Below, in pieces: positions 16,269 through 25,340 of a DNA stretch of 64,000 nt. The notes beneath the pieces are model-generated. The model was not told the DNA's origin. It ran no database searches and saw nothing but the letters and a program-made list of their open reading frames with translations. Made by a program: the position numbers and the translations under genes. The stretch lies in assembly GCA_045546135.1 (NCBI GenBank), contig JAZQCD010000030.1:1-64000 (forward strand). Reading direction: 5' to 3'. Each line of letters starts with the position of its first letter. Position 1 is the first letter of the stretch. The stretch comes from RUG13409 sp045546135. Its GTDB lineage: Bacteria > Bacillota > Clostridia > Peptostreptococcales > Anaerovoracaceae.

Positions 16269-18686
16269 ATGAAAGATTTTAACAAAGACAGATTCAAAGA
16301 AGTTTTTGCAGGCATACTCTTGCTAGATTCTGACAAGAAACCCTCAGAGTGTACGCCAAGAGAAGCTATGGAAGCCCTCACAAAGTATGTGGTAGAGATA
16401 GCATCAGAGGCAAAGATAAACACAACGAAGAGCAACATAGAGACAGGAAGGAAGAAGGTATATTACTTCTCCATGGAGTTTCTCATTGGACCTCTGCTTG
16501 AGAATTATCTCATAAACCTTGGCATACGCGACGGAGTAGAGGCTGCATTTAAGGAAATGGGTCTTTCCCTTGATGAAGTATTAAAGCTTGATGTAGATCC
16601 CGGGCTTGGCAACGGCGGTCTTGGCAGACTGGCCGCCTGCTTCCTTGATTCCATGGCATCCCTTGGAATAGCAGGCGTTGGCATGGGACTTCGCTATGAA
16701 TTTGGTCTTTTCAAGCAAAAGATAGAATACGGAAAACAGATAGAACTTCCGGATGCATGGGCAGAAAACGGGTATCCCTGGGAAGACGTAGTAGTTACAG
16801 ATGCTACAGAAGTCAGATTCGGAGGTACCATAGACAGATATTTTGAAAACGGAAAACTTCGCTTTGTTCACAGGAACTACGAGAGCGTTCTTGCAGTTCC
16901 TTACCTTATCCCCATCCTTGGATACGGCGGAGAAGTGTGCAATTCCCTCCATTTATATAAAGCTCAGCCTGTAAGCAGCGAGGTAGACCTTGAGGCTTTC
17001 AACAGAGGAGATTATGCAGCCGCTATGAAAAAGCAGAGCGAAGCTGTTGCTCTTACTTCCATGCTCTATCCAAATGACAGTACGGAAGCAGGAAAGATAT
17101 TAAGACTCAAACAGGAGTATTTCCTCGTAAGTGCAGGACTTGATTCCATATTCAGGACATATAAAAAGCGCCACCCGGGAGAACCATGGGAGAACTTCCC
17201 TAACTATGTAGCCATTCAGACAAATGATACTCATCCTGCTCTCATAATCCCGGAGCTTATGAGAAGGCTCATGGACGAAGAAGGACTTGAGTGGAACGAC
17301 GCTTGGGAGATAACTAAGAGGACCATAGGATTTACAAACCACACTGTACTTCCTGAAGCTCTTGAAAAATGGCCGCAAGGACTCATTCAAAAACTCCTTC
17401 CCAGGATCTATATGATCATAGAGGAGATCGATAACCGCTGGAGAGCATTTATACCTGCAGGTGATGATTTCCACTACATCCATAAAGGAACAGCAATACT
17501 TTGGGGCGGCGAGGCTCGTATGGCAAACCTTTCTGTCATAGGCAGCCACAGCGTCAACGGAGTTGCAAAGATACACAGCGACATACTGAAAAACGATCTT
17601 TTCAAATCCTTCTATAGACTGCAGCCGTGGAAATTCAGCAACAAAACAAACGGTGTATCTCCAAGGAGATTCCTCATGCAGGCAAATCCTGAGCTTACAC
17701 GCCTCATTACACAGTACATAGGCGAAGGCTGGAAGACGGACCTTGATGAGCTTGAAAAGCTAAGAGCATATATGGATGATGACAGCTTCCTTTCAAAGCT
17801 TGATGAAGTAAAAACTCTCAACAAGGAAAGGCTTGCAGCTTTCATAAGGGAAAAGCAGGAGATAGAGATCGATACATCGTCTATCCTCGATGTACATGTA
17901 AAAAGGATACATGCATACAAGAGGCAACTTTTGACAGCTTTCAAGATACTTACTCTTTACAACAGATTGAAGGCAGATCCTTCCTATGACATTCCTCCTG
18001 TGACTTTCATCGTCGGAGGAAAGGCGGCTCCCGGATATGAGCTTGCAAAGGAGATGATAAGCTTTATTTGCGCCATAGCAAATAAAGTCAACAGAGACCC
18101 TGTCATCTCAAAAAAGATGAAGGTCGTATTCATAGAGAACTTCTCACTTTCAAATGCTCAGATCATTTATCCTGCGGCTGATATATCAGAGCAGATCTCA
18201 ACAGCAGGAAAGGAAGCATCAGGAACAGGAAATATGAAGTTCATGATGAACGGAGCTGTGACTCTGGGCACCATGGACGGAGCAAATATAGAGATATTCG
18301 AACGCTGTGGTTTCGATAATGCCAAGGTGTTTGGAATGAATGCGGATGAAGCATCAGCTTTGTCTGCGGGAGGTCTTTACAGATCGACTGATGAACTTCG
18401 CAAATGTCCGGAACTTGACAGGATGGTCAAGCAGCTTGTCGACGGCACCTTTGACGACTGCGGACAGAGCTTTTGGAAGATCTACGATCACCTCATCAGC
18501 GAGAACGATCCTTATTTCGTACTTCGTGATTTCCCGGCCTATTTCAAAGCGTGGGAAGAACTGGTACGTTCCCACGAGGATAAGAGACACTGGCAGCAGA
18601 TGGCCCTTGCCAATATTTCAGACAGCGGCTTCTTCTCCAGTGACAGAACTATCAAAGAATATGCAAAGGAGGTCTGGGGACTCTAA
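16269..18686 (+). CDS. glgP: Glycogen phosphorylase
   Basis: 805 residues, full length for family GT35. The pyridoxal phosphate site is EASGTGNMKFMMNG with Lys657 as the Schiff-base lysine. Other family marks are GLGNGGLGRLAACFLDS near the N-terminus and KRIHAYKRQ before the phosphate site. It releases glucose 1-phosphate from chain ends of glycogen. In an operon with synthesis genes it allows turnover of the store. Its stop overlaps the glgC start by one base (TAATG), so the two are coupled. Confidence 0.97.
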   Translation: MKDFNKDRFKEVFAGILLLDSDKKPSECTPREAMEALTKYVVEIASEAKINTTKSNIETGRKKVYYFSMEFLIGPLLENYLINLGIRDGVEAAFKEMGLSLDEVLKLDVDPGLGNGGLGRLAACFLDSMASLGIAGVGMGLRYEFGLFKQKIEYGKQIELPDAWAENGYPWEDVVVTDATEVRFGGTIDRYFENGKLRFVHRNYESVLAVPYLIPILGYGGEVCNSLHLYKAQPVSSEVDLEAFNRGDYAAAMKKQSEAVALTSMLYPNDSTEAGKILRLKQEYFLVSAGLDSIFRTYKKRHPGEPWENFPNYVAIQTNDTHPALIIPELMRRLMDEEGLEWNDAWEITKRTIGFTNHTVLPEALEKWPQGLIQKLLPRIYMIIEEIDNRWRAFIPAGDDFHYIHKGTAILWGGEARMANLSVIGSHSVNGVAKIHSDILKNDLFKSFYRLQPWKFSNKTNGVSPRRFLMQANPELTRLITQYIGEGWKTDLDELEKLRAYMDDDSFLSKLDEVKTLNKERLAAFIREKQEIEIDTSSILDVHVKRIHAYKRQLLTAFKILTLYNRLKADPSYDIPPVTFIVGGKAAPGYELAKEMISFICAIANKVNRDPVISKKMKVVFIENFSLSNAQIIYPAADISEQISTAGKEASGTGNMKFMMNGAVTLGTMDGANIEIFERCGFDNAKVFGMNADEASALSAGGLYRSTDELRKCPELDRMVKQLVDGTFDDCGQSFWKIYDHLISENDPYFVLRDFPAYFKAWEELVRSHEDKRHWQQMALANISDSGFFSSDRTIKEYAKEVWGL

Positions 18687-19798
18687 TGGAAAGAAAAAAG
18701 TGTATAGCTATGCTCCTTGCCGGCGGGCAGGGTTCTAGGCTAGGGCTCCTCACACAAAAGAACGCAAAACCGGCCGTTTCTTTCGGCGGGAAGTATCGTA
18801 TCATCGATTTCGCACTGTCTAACTGTATGAACTCCGGGATCGATACGGTAGGTGTTTTGGTACAGTATAGGCCTATGATACTCAACGAGTACTTAGGCAC
18901 AGGCGCGCCATGGGATCTTGATGTTCAAAACGGCGGTGTTCATGTACTTCCGCCCTATGCTACACAGTCCGGCGGATCCTGGTATGAAGGTACTGCAGAT
19001 TCCATATATCACAACCTGGATTTCATTGAGACCTATGATCCTGAATACGTAGTCATACTTTCAGGCGATCATCTTTATGCAATGGATTACAGCAAGATGG
19101 TAGACGAGCATATAGCAAACAACGCAGACCTTACGATCTCTGTCATGGAAGTTCCGTGGGAAGAAGCAAGCAGATTCGGCATCATGTCAGTAGACGAAGA
19201 GGGCAGAGTCACAAAGTTTGCAGAAAAACCAAAGGAACCGGAATCAAATCTTGCTTCCATGGGCATATATGTCTTTTCTACAGACGTTCTTAAGAGATCT
19301 CTTCTTGAAGATCACGATGATCCTGCATCTGACAAGGACTTCGGAAAGAACATAATCCCTAAACTTCTTGAGAGCGGAAAGAGAGTATTCTCATACAAGT
19401 TCTCAGGTTACTGGAGAGATATAGGTACCATTCAAAGCTACTATGACGCAAACATAGATCTCCTCGGAGACGATCCGGAGTTCAATATATTTGATGAGAA
19501 TATCAGGGTGGCTTCGAACTCGAATATTTATCCTCCTCAGTTCATAGGACCAAGAGGCGCAGCTCACGAAAGCCTTGTTTGCAACGGCTGTGATATTGAA
19601 GGGACAGTTAAGCATTCCATCATAGGATCAGGATCTGTAGTTGAGGCAGGCGCTGTCGTAGAGGATTCAGTCATACTCCCGGGCGTTCATGTTGGAAAGG
19701 ATGCTTTCTTAAAGAAAGTCATAGTGGATGAGAATTACTGCATACCGGAAGGTTTTGAAGCCGAAGGCAAAGACGGCGATATCAAGGTAATAGGATAG
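18686..19798 (+). CDS. glgC: Glucose-1-phosphate adenylyltransferase, catalytic subunit
   Basis: 370 residues. The nucleotide loop AGGQGSRLGLLT with lysine in NAKPAVSFGGKYR, then GTADSIYHN and LSGDHLYAMDY, are the GlgC active-site signatures. A C-terminal left-handed beta helix (IIGSGSVVEAGAVVEDSV) forms the allosteric/oligomer part. It makes ADP-glucose from ATP and glucose 1-phosphate. Expressed with glgD, its regulatory partner, 14 bases downstream. Confidence 0.97.
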   Translation: MERKKCIAMLLAGGQGSRLGLLTQKNAKPAVSFGGKYRIIDFALSNCMNSGIDTVGVLVQYRPMILNEYLGTGAPWDLDVQNGGVHVLPPYATQSGGSWYEGTADSIYHNLDFIETYDPEYVVILSGDHLYAMDYSKMVDEHIANNADLTISVMEVPWEEASRFGIMSVDEEGRVTKFAEKPKEPESNLASMGIYVFSTDVLKRSLLEDHDDPASDKDFGKNIIPKLLESGKRVFSYKFSGYWRDIGTIQSYYDANIDLLGDDPEFNIFDENIRVASNSNIYPPQFIGPRGAAHESLVCNGCDIEGTVKHSIIGSGSVVEAGAVVEDSVILPGVHVGKDAFLKKVIVDENYCIPEGFEAEGKDGDIKVIG

Positions 19799-19812
19799 GA
19801 GGGGAGAATATC

Positions 19813-20820
19813 ATGAAAGGTGTACTAGGAATTATATCAGCTAACTACAGCAGCGATGGATTCGGTCATCTGACAGACAGCCGTCCTATCGCATCACTTC
19901 CTTTTGGAGGCAGGTACAGACTCCTCGATTTCCCTCTTACGAACCTTGTAAAGAGCGATATCACAACAGTCGGTCTCATCACTCCGTTTTACTATAGATC
20001 CATAATGGACCATGTAGGTAACGGACAGCCCTGGGGCCTTGCAAAAAGAAAAGGCGGTCTTTTCATCATGCCGGGAACTGTCTACGGAGACAGAGAAAAC
20101 AGCAAGCGCTTCATTTTAAAGGACCTCATCAGAAACAGAAGGCTCATGGACAGGAGCACTGCAAATTATGTACTTCTTTGCGATGCATCAAAGGTCATGA
20201 GAGTAAGCTTTGACGACATGTGCAGAAAGCATGCAGCAAGCGAGAACAAAGTCACCTGCATGTATACAAAAGAAGGACACAGGTTCCTCGATGTCATACT
20301 CATAGACAAGGATTATCTCCTTGAACTCATAGAGGGTTATGAAAACAGCGACAACATGGATCTTGTGGACATACTTAAGATCGAATCAAAGAACGTGCCT
20401 ATGGGCGAATACATATACGACGGTTATGTAGGCATAGTCGAAGACCTTAATTCTTATGTAAGGATAAACATGGAGCTTCTCGATCAAAAGCACAGAAAAG
20501 AGCTTCTTGACGGTCTGCTTACAAAGGTCCAGGATGCTCCGCCTGCTCTCTTTAAAGAAGATTCCGACGTAAGGAATTCCATAGTCTCATCCGGATGCAT
20601 CATCAAAGGAAGCGTAGAGGATTCCATCATCACAAGAAGCGTCATCGTAGGAGAAGGTTCAGTGATCAAGAATTCGATCATCATGCAGCACTGCCACATA
20701 GGAAAGAATGCAAGAATAGAGAATGCGGTCTTAGACAAATATGTCGAGATAAACGATGATGTCATTTTAAAGGGCAGCGAAGCTATGCCTCTTGTGGTTG
20801 AAAAGAATATAAAACTGTAA
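19813..20820 (+). CDS. glgD: Glucose-1-phosphate adenylyltransferase, GlgD subunit
   Basis: 335 residues, homologous to GlgC over its length (SRPIASLPFGGRYRLLDFPL) but without the AGGxGxRL nucleotide loop, which is replaced by SANYSSDGFGHL. It is therefore the non-catalytic GlgD type, which in Firmicutes pairs with GlgC to raise activity. A C-terminal hexapeptide beta helix is present (IIKGSVEDSIITRSVIVGEG). Ribosome site AGGAGGGGAG. One-base overlap with glgA. Confidence 0.95.
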   Translation: MKGVLGIISANYSSDGFGHLTDSRPIASLPFGGRYRLLDFPLTNLVKSDITTVGLITPFYYRSIMDHVGNGQPWGLAKRKGGLFIMPGTVYGDRENSKRFILKDLIRNRRLMDRSTANYVLLCDASKVMRVSFDDMCRKHAASENKVTCMYTKEGHRFLDVILIDKDYLLELIEGYENSDNMDLVDILKIESKNVPMGEYIYDGYVGIVEDLNSYVRINMELLDQKHRKELLDGLLTKVQDAPPALFKEDSDVRNSIVSSGCIIKGSVEDSIITRSVIVGEGSVIKNSIIMQHCHIGKNARIENAVLDKYVEINDDVILKGSEAMPLVVEKNIKL

Positions 20821-22259
20821 TGAAAAAGATAAAAATATTATTCGCAGCGTCTGAATGTACGCCCTTCATAAAAACAGGAGGCCTTGCCGATGTGGCAGGT
20901 TCGCTTCCTGCTGCAGTGGATACTGCAAATTATGAGATGAGGGTCATAATGCCGAAATACTCTGCCCTTCCTAAAGAATATACGGACAGGATGGAGTTTT
21001 TGTGCAATTTTGACGTACCCCTCGGATGGAGAAGGCAGTACTGCGGACTCTTTAAACTAAAAGTAGGCAAGGTAGTCTATTATTTCCTTGATAACGAATA
21101 CTATTTCAAGAGAAATGCACTTTACGGTGAATTTGATGACGGTGAGCGCTTTGCTTTCTTTTCAAAAGCCATATGCGAAGCGATCCTTCATATGGATTTT
21201 GAGCCGGACATCCTCCACTGCAATGACTGGCACACAGCCCTTGCTCCTGTTTTCCTAAGAGAGTTCTATAGAGAACCGGAAAAGACCAGGGACATAAAGA
21301 CTGTATTCACCATACACAATATAAAGTTCCAGGGCATGTTCTCAGAGGCTATATTAGGAGATATTTTAGGACTCGACGGCATACCTGCAGCTTGGCAGCT
21401 CCTTTCTGACAAGGATACAGTCAACTTCATGCTTGGAGCGCTTTGCTATGCAGACCGCATCACGACCGTAAGCCCGGGCTATGCTGATGAGATCTGCACT
21501 GAATATTACGGAGAAGGCCTTGATCCTGTGCTTAGAAGAAGGCGCAGCATTCTTTCAGGTATACTCAACGGTATAGATACGAAGGTATATGACCCCGGTA
21601 AAGACAAAGCTCTTGCTGTGAACTATACAAGTCTTTGCCTTGAAAAGAAGGCGGAGAACAAGACAGCTCTTCAGGAGGAAACAGGTCTTAGAGTAAGTAA
21701 AGACATACCTCTTTTCTCTCTCATTTCAAGGCTTACTGAGCAAAAGGGACTTGACCTTGTCACATACATACTTCCACACATCTGCGATAGAGAAATGCAG
21801 CTTGTGATCCTTGGCGTCGGTGACTCAAAGTACGAGGAAGCATTTAGATATTATGCAAATAAATATCCTGAAAAGATCTCCTTCCTTCAGAAGTTCGATG
21901 AACCTCTTTCCCACAGGATATATGCAGCATCCGATGCATTCCTGATGCCGTCCCGCTTTGAACCCTGCGGCCTTTCTCAAATGATGTCCATGAGGTATGC
22001 CACTTTGCCTATAGTAAGGGAGACAGGCGGACTCAAAGACAGTGTTCAGGCCTACAACAAGTATACAGGTGAAGGAACAGGATTCTCCTTTGCCAATTTC
22101 AATGCCCATGAGCTCCTTGGCGAGATCGATAAGGCTCTTGATCTTTGGTACAATGATAAAGAAGGCTGGAGACACCTTATGAAGAATGCTGCTGAAGCAG
22201 ACTTTTCATGGAAGGCCTCCGCAAAAAGTTACAGAGAGCTCTACAGAGGGCTGATTTAA
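20820..22259 (+). CDS. glgA: Glycogen synthase (ADP-glucose)
   Basis: 479 residues, GT5 family. The ADP-glucose-binding KTGGLADVAGSLP is near the N-terminus, and the C-terminal GT-B lobe has SRLTEQKG and MPSRFEPCGLSQ with the catalytic Glu. It elongates alpha-1,4 chains using the product of GlgC/GlgD. Last gene before the terminator at 22268. Confidence 0.97.
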   Translation: MKKIKILFAASECTPFIKTGGLADVAGSLPAAVDTANYEMRVIMPKYSALPKEYTDRMEFLCNFDVPLGWRRQYCGLFKLKVGKVVYYFLDNEYYFKRNALYGEFDDGERFAFFSKAICEAILHMDFEPDILHCNDWHTALAPVFLREFYREPEKTRDIKTVFTIHNIKFQGMFSEAILGDILGLDGIPAAWQLLSDKDTVNFMLGALCYADRITTVSPGYADEICTEYYGEGLDPVLRRRRSILSGILNGIDTKVYDPGKDKALAVNYTSLCLEKKAENKTALQEETGLRVSKDIPLFSLISRLTEQKGLDLVTYILPHICDREMQLVILGVGDSKYEEAFRYYANKYPEKISFLQKFDEPLSHRIYAASDAFLMPSRFEPCGLSQMMSMRYATLPIVRETGGLKDSVQAYNKYTGEGTGFSFANFNAHELLGEIDKALDLWYNDKEGWRHLMKNAAEADFSWKASAKSYRELYRGLI

Positions 22260-22267
22260 GTATTGAT

Positions 22268-22297
22268 GCGGGTCCTTTCTTTTGGGACCCGCTTTTT
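22268..22297 (+). terminator. Terminator between glgA and the GH13-GH77 gene
   Basis: GCGGGTCC (22268-22275) pairs with GGACCCGC (22285-22292), followed by TTTTT. It lies 8 bases before the chosen start of the next gene, so that gene is made by read-through. Confidence 0.85.
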
Positions 22298-22304
22298 ATG
22301 TCAT

Positions 22305-25112
22305 ATGGATATATACTTCGATTCACAAAAAAGCAAATACAAGGAACCCTTTGGGGCAGTTGAAACAGGAAAGGATGTACGCTTTGCAATAGAAGCGCCC
22401 TCTGATGCTTCTGTAGATCTTTGTCTTTACGGAAAGACTGCAAGCGAACTCTTTATTCCTATGGAAGGATATGACGAGGGCGGAAAACATCTTTTCAAGG
22501 CAGTTTTTAAAGCTCCGGAAAAACCGGGCCTTGTATTTTATTACTTCCGCATATCACTTCCAGGCAGCCTTACTTACTATTACGGAAACAAAGAGGACAG
22601 GCTTGGAGGAGGAGGGATGGTCTATTCAGATGATCCTGCTCCTTACCAGCTTACTGTATATGAAAAGTCGGATGTGCCGTCATGGTACAAAAATGCTGTT
22701 GTTTATCAGATATTCCCGGAAAGATTCGACAGAGAAGACTACGCAAAAGAAGCTTATCCCGATGAGTGGTATGAACTTCCTTCCTATGAAAAGAGAGAAG
22801 ACGGCAGCATTATCTGGAAATTCTACGGAGGGACTTTAAAGGGAGTTGAAAAGAAACTTCCTTATCTTAAGTCTCTTGGCGTTTCATGCATATATTTCAA
22901 TCCCATATTCAAAGCTCGTACAAACCATCGCTATGATACCTATGACTATTTCAGGATAGATGAAAGGTTCGGAAGTGATGAGGACTTTGACGATTTCATA
23001 AAAGAAGCAAAAAAGTTCGGCATACATGTCATCCTAGACGGAGTATTCAATCACAGCGGGAAGGACAGCAGGTATGTGACCGAGCACCCAAGTTGGTATT
23101 CGGGTGAATATTGGTGGGGAGTAAAAGACCTTCCTGAATTTGACGATCAAAACAGGGAATTTCGAGATTTCATTTGCGGAGAGAACGGAGTCGTCAGATA
23201 TTGGATAAGAAGAGGAATATCAGGTTGGAGACTCGACGTAGTAGATGAGCTTCCCGATGACTTTGTCAAGGAGATAAGGGCTGCAGCAAAGAAAGAAAAT
23301 AAAGATGCAGTCATCATAGGCGAAGTTTGGGAGGATGCTTCAAACAAGCACAGCCATGATGAAGACAGAGAATATTTCTTTGGACAAGAACTTGACGGAG
23401 TCATGAATTATCCCTTTAGGGAACTGTTCTTAAACTTTGCCATGTTCAAGTGCTCTGCAAGGGATTCCATGAGGGTCTTTATGAGCCTTCTTGAAAACTA
23501 TCCTCCGGAGAATTTAAGAGCATCATTCAACCTCCTGGGCAGTCACGACAGAGAAAGAGCGCTAACTCTTCTTGGCGGCAAGGAACACTCCTGGTATGCG
23601 CTTAGGAGACTTAAGTACGGACTTGCTCTTCAATATGCAGCGCCCGGAGTTCCTACCATATATTATGGAGACGAAGCTGAAATGTACGGAGGTCCTGATC
23701 CTGAAAACAGAGGAGCTTACCCTTGGGGAAGAGAAAATCAGGAACTCATAGATTGGTACAGGCTCCTGGGACAGATCTACAAGGATCATCCTGCCCTTGC
23801 AAAGGGAAAACTGACACCTATTGACTTTGGAGATGAGATATTTTCATTCCTTCTTGAAGGAGATGAAAAGATGCTGATCCTTCTTAACAGGAACGACAAC
23901 AGCATCCCAATAGAGTATGACTTCGGCGGAAACTATGCTCTTGAACTTACGGCCTCGAGGGTACTTGATATTGAAAACGGAGTTCTTAAAACTAAGATAG
24001 AAGGTCTTTCTGCAGCATATATACTGCTGATGGATGAAAAACCAAAGGCGCTTGATCTTCCGAGAGGATCCGGAGTCCTTGCTCATATAACTTCGATCCC
24101 CGGAGGAAAGCTGGGACAGGGAGCAAAGGACTTCGTTGATTTCATAGTAAAGGCCGGTTTTGATTATTGGCAGATGCTTCCCGTAAACCCTGTTGGCATG
24201 GGAGATTCTCCATATATGTCGCCCGATGTCTTTGGCATAGACGAAAACATCGGCACCTTTGAAGAATTAAAGGAACTAAAAATTTATGCAAACAGCAAGG
24301 GTATAAAGCTCATAGGAGATATTCCCATATATGTATCTCCTGACGGAGAGGACGTAAAAAGAGATCCTAAGGCATTCCAGACAGGGCGTCATGCAGGATG
24401 TCCTCCCGACTATTTCTCGCCTGACGGACAGGACTGGGGGAATCCTCTTTATGACTGGGATCATATAAAAGCTACAGGCTTTAAGTGGTGGATAGACAGA
24501 GTAAAGAAAGCACTTGAATATTTCGACTATGTCAGGATAGACCATTTCAGAGGTTTTGCAGCCTACTATTCTATCCCAAACGATGGGACTCCAAAGAACG
24601 GATATTGGATGCCTGGACCCGGCATAGAGATGTTCAAAGCCATAAAGGATGCTTTGAGTCCTGATGGGAAGCCTCTTCCAATCATAGCAGAGGACCTTGG
24701 TTTCCTCGATGCCCAGGTCTACAACCTCATGAAGCTTACCGGATTCCCGGGGCTCAATGTATGGCAGACAGACAAAGATGTCATGGAAAAGCAAACTCCT
24801 TCGGAAAGAAGGCACAGAGTATATTATCCCGGCACTCATGACAGCGATACTCTGGTAGGCTGGTATATGGAGCAGGGAATGGAAAAAGAAGAAGCTCTTA
24901 AAGCTGCAGATGAGGCCATAGAAAAGCTCTACGCATCAGAAGCAGGCTGGGTCATAGTAACTCTTCAGGATATGCTTGGGCTTGATTCATCTGCCAGGAT
25001 GAACATACCGGGAACCGCTGAAGGTAACTGGCAGTGGAAGGTAGACCCTTCGGCACTTACCGATGAGCTTGCCGAGAAATACCATAGACTTGCAGAAAAG
25101 TATTGCAGGTGA
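22305..25112 (+). CDS. GH13 glucan hydrolase fused to a shortened GH77 4-alpha-glucanotransferase
   Basis: 935 residues from ATG 22305; an in-frame TTG at 22263 is rejected because the extra codons would be the glgA terminator. Residues about 1-120 are a beta-sandwich module. About 130-580 are a neopullulanase/maltogenic-amylase-type GH13 barrel with DGVFNHSG, GWRLDVVDE (Asp311), IIGEVWEDA (Glu340) and LLGSHDRER (Asp415). About 590-935 are GH77 (GSGVLAHITSIPGG) with VRIDHFRGF (Asp746), IIAEDLG (Glu796) and GTHDSDT (Asp846). The stretch that should join SPYMSPDVFG to YANSKGIKLIGD is about 100-130 residues short. It likely debranches or trims glycogen chains and disproportionates the maltodextrins. 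No clear ribosome site. Confidence 0.9.
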   Translation: MDIYFDSQKSKYKEPFGAVETGKDVRFAIEAPSDASVDLCLYGKTASELFIPMEGYDEGGKHLFKAVFKAPEKPGLVFYYFRISLPGSLTYYYGNKEDRLGGGGMVYSDDPAPYQLTVYEKSDVPSWYKNAVVYQIFPERFDREDYAKEAYPDEWYELPSYEKREDGSIIWKFYGGTLKGVEKKLPYLKSLGVSCIYFNPIFKARTNHRYDTYDYFRIDERFGSDEDFDDFIKEAKKFGIHVILDGVFNHSGKDSRYVTEHPSWYSGEYWWGVKDLPEFDDQNREFRDFICGENGVVRYWIRRGISGWRLDVVDELPDDFVKEIRAAAKKENKDAVIIGEVWEDASNKHSHDEDREYFFGQELDGVMNYPFRELFLNFAMFKCSARDSMRVFMSLLENYPPENLRASFNLLGSHDRERALTLLGGKEHSWYALRRLKYGLALQYAAPGVPTIYYGDEAEMYGGPDPENRGAYPWGRENQELIDWYRLLGQIYKDHPALAKGKLTPIDFGDEIFSFLLEGDEKMLILLNRNDNSIPIEYDFGGNYALELTASRVLDIENGVLKTKIEGLSAAYILLMDEKPKALDLPRGSGVLAHITSIPGGKLGQGAKDFVDFIVKAGFDYWQMLPVNPVGMGDSPYMSPDVFGIDENIGTFEELKELKIYANSKGIKLIGDIPIYVSPDGEDVKRDPKAFQTGRHAGCPPDYFSPDGQDWGNPLYDWDHIKATGFKWWIDRVKKALEYFDYVRIDHFRGFAAYYSIPNDGTPKNGYWMPGPGIEMFKAIKDALSPDGKPLPIIAEDLGFLDAQVYNLMKLTGFPGLNVWQTDKDVMEKQTPSERRHRVYYPGTHDSDTLVGWYMEQGMEKEEALKAADEAIEKLYASEAGWVIVTLQDMLGLDSSARMNIPGTAEGNWQWKVDPSALTDELAEKYHRLAEKYCR

Positions 25113-25148
25113 TATTGTTAATATATCGATCAGTGTTGTGTTAAAGAG

Positions 25149-25311
25149 GATCCTGTCGTCACCCCTGACAAACGATCTGAAGGGGTAGAAGAGACTTTTT
25201 GCTAAAGATCGTCCGCGATGCGGGCGTTAGCCCGGGCGAGCGGAAACGATCTTCAAAAAGGCTCGGCGTTAAGCCCCGTAAGTTGTTTGGAACGGGGTAG
25301 ACGGCAGGATC
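25149..25311 (+). ncRNA. Candidate structured leader RNA with alternative pairing
   Basis: A closed 163-base fold: P1 is 12 bp (25149-25160 with 25300-25311); P2 ACCCCT/AGGGGT (25161-25166, 25181-25186); P3 a long arm from GAGACTTTTTG/CAAAAAGGCTC (25191-25201, 25254-25264) through AAGATCGT/ACGATCTT (25205-25212, 25246-25253) to CGGGC-GTTA-GCCCG; P4 CCCCGT/ACGGGG (25274-25279, 25292-25297). ACGATCT also occurs in the P2 loop (25172-25178), so AGATCGT can pair with either copy. It ends 29 bases before the radical SAM start. I do not recognise the class; a small mobile palindromic element is the alternative. Confidence 0.55.
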
Positions 25312-25340
25312 ATAAAATAAGCATTTGAATAGGAGTAAAC

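Noticed and set aside
22263..22304. TTG/ATG start 14 codons earlier for the GH13-GH77 protein
   Set aside because: These codons are the hairpin and T run of the glgA terminator.
25149..25311. Known riboswitch (TPP, cobalamin, lysine, SAM, guanidine and others)
   Set aside because: None of the conserved cores I can recall for these classes is present.
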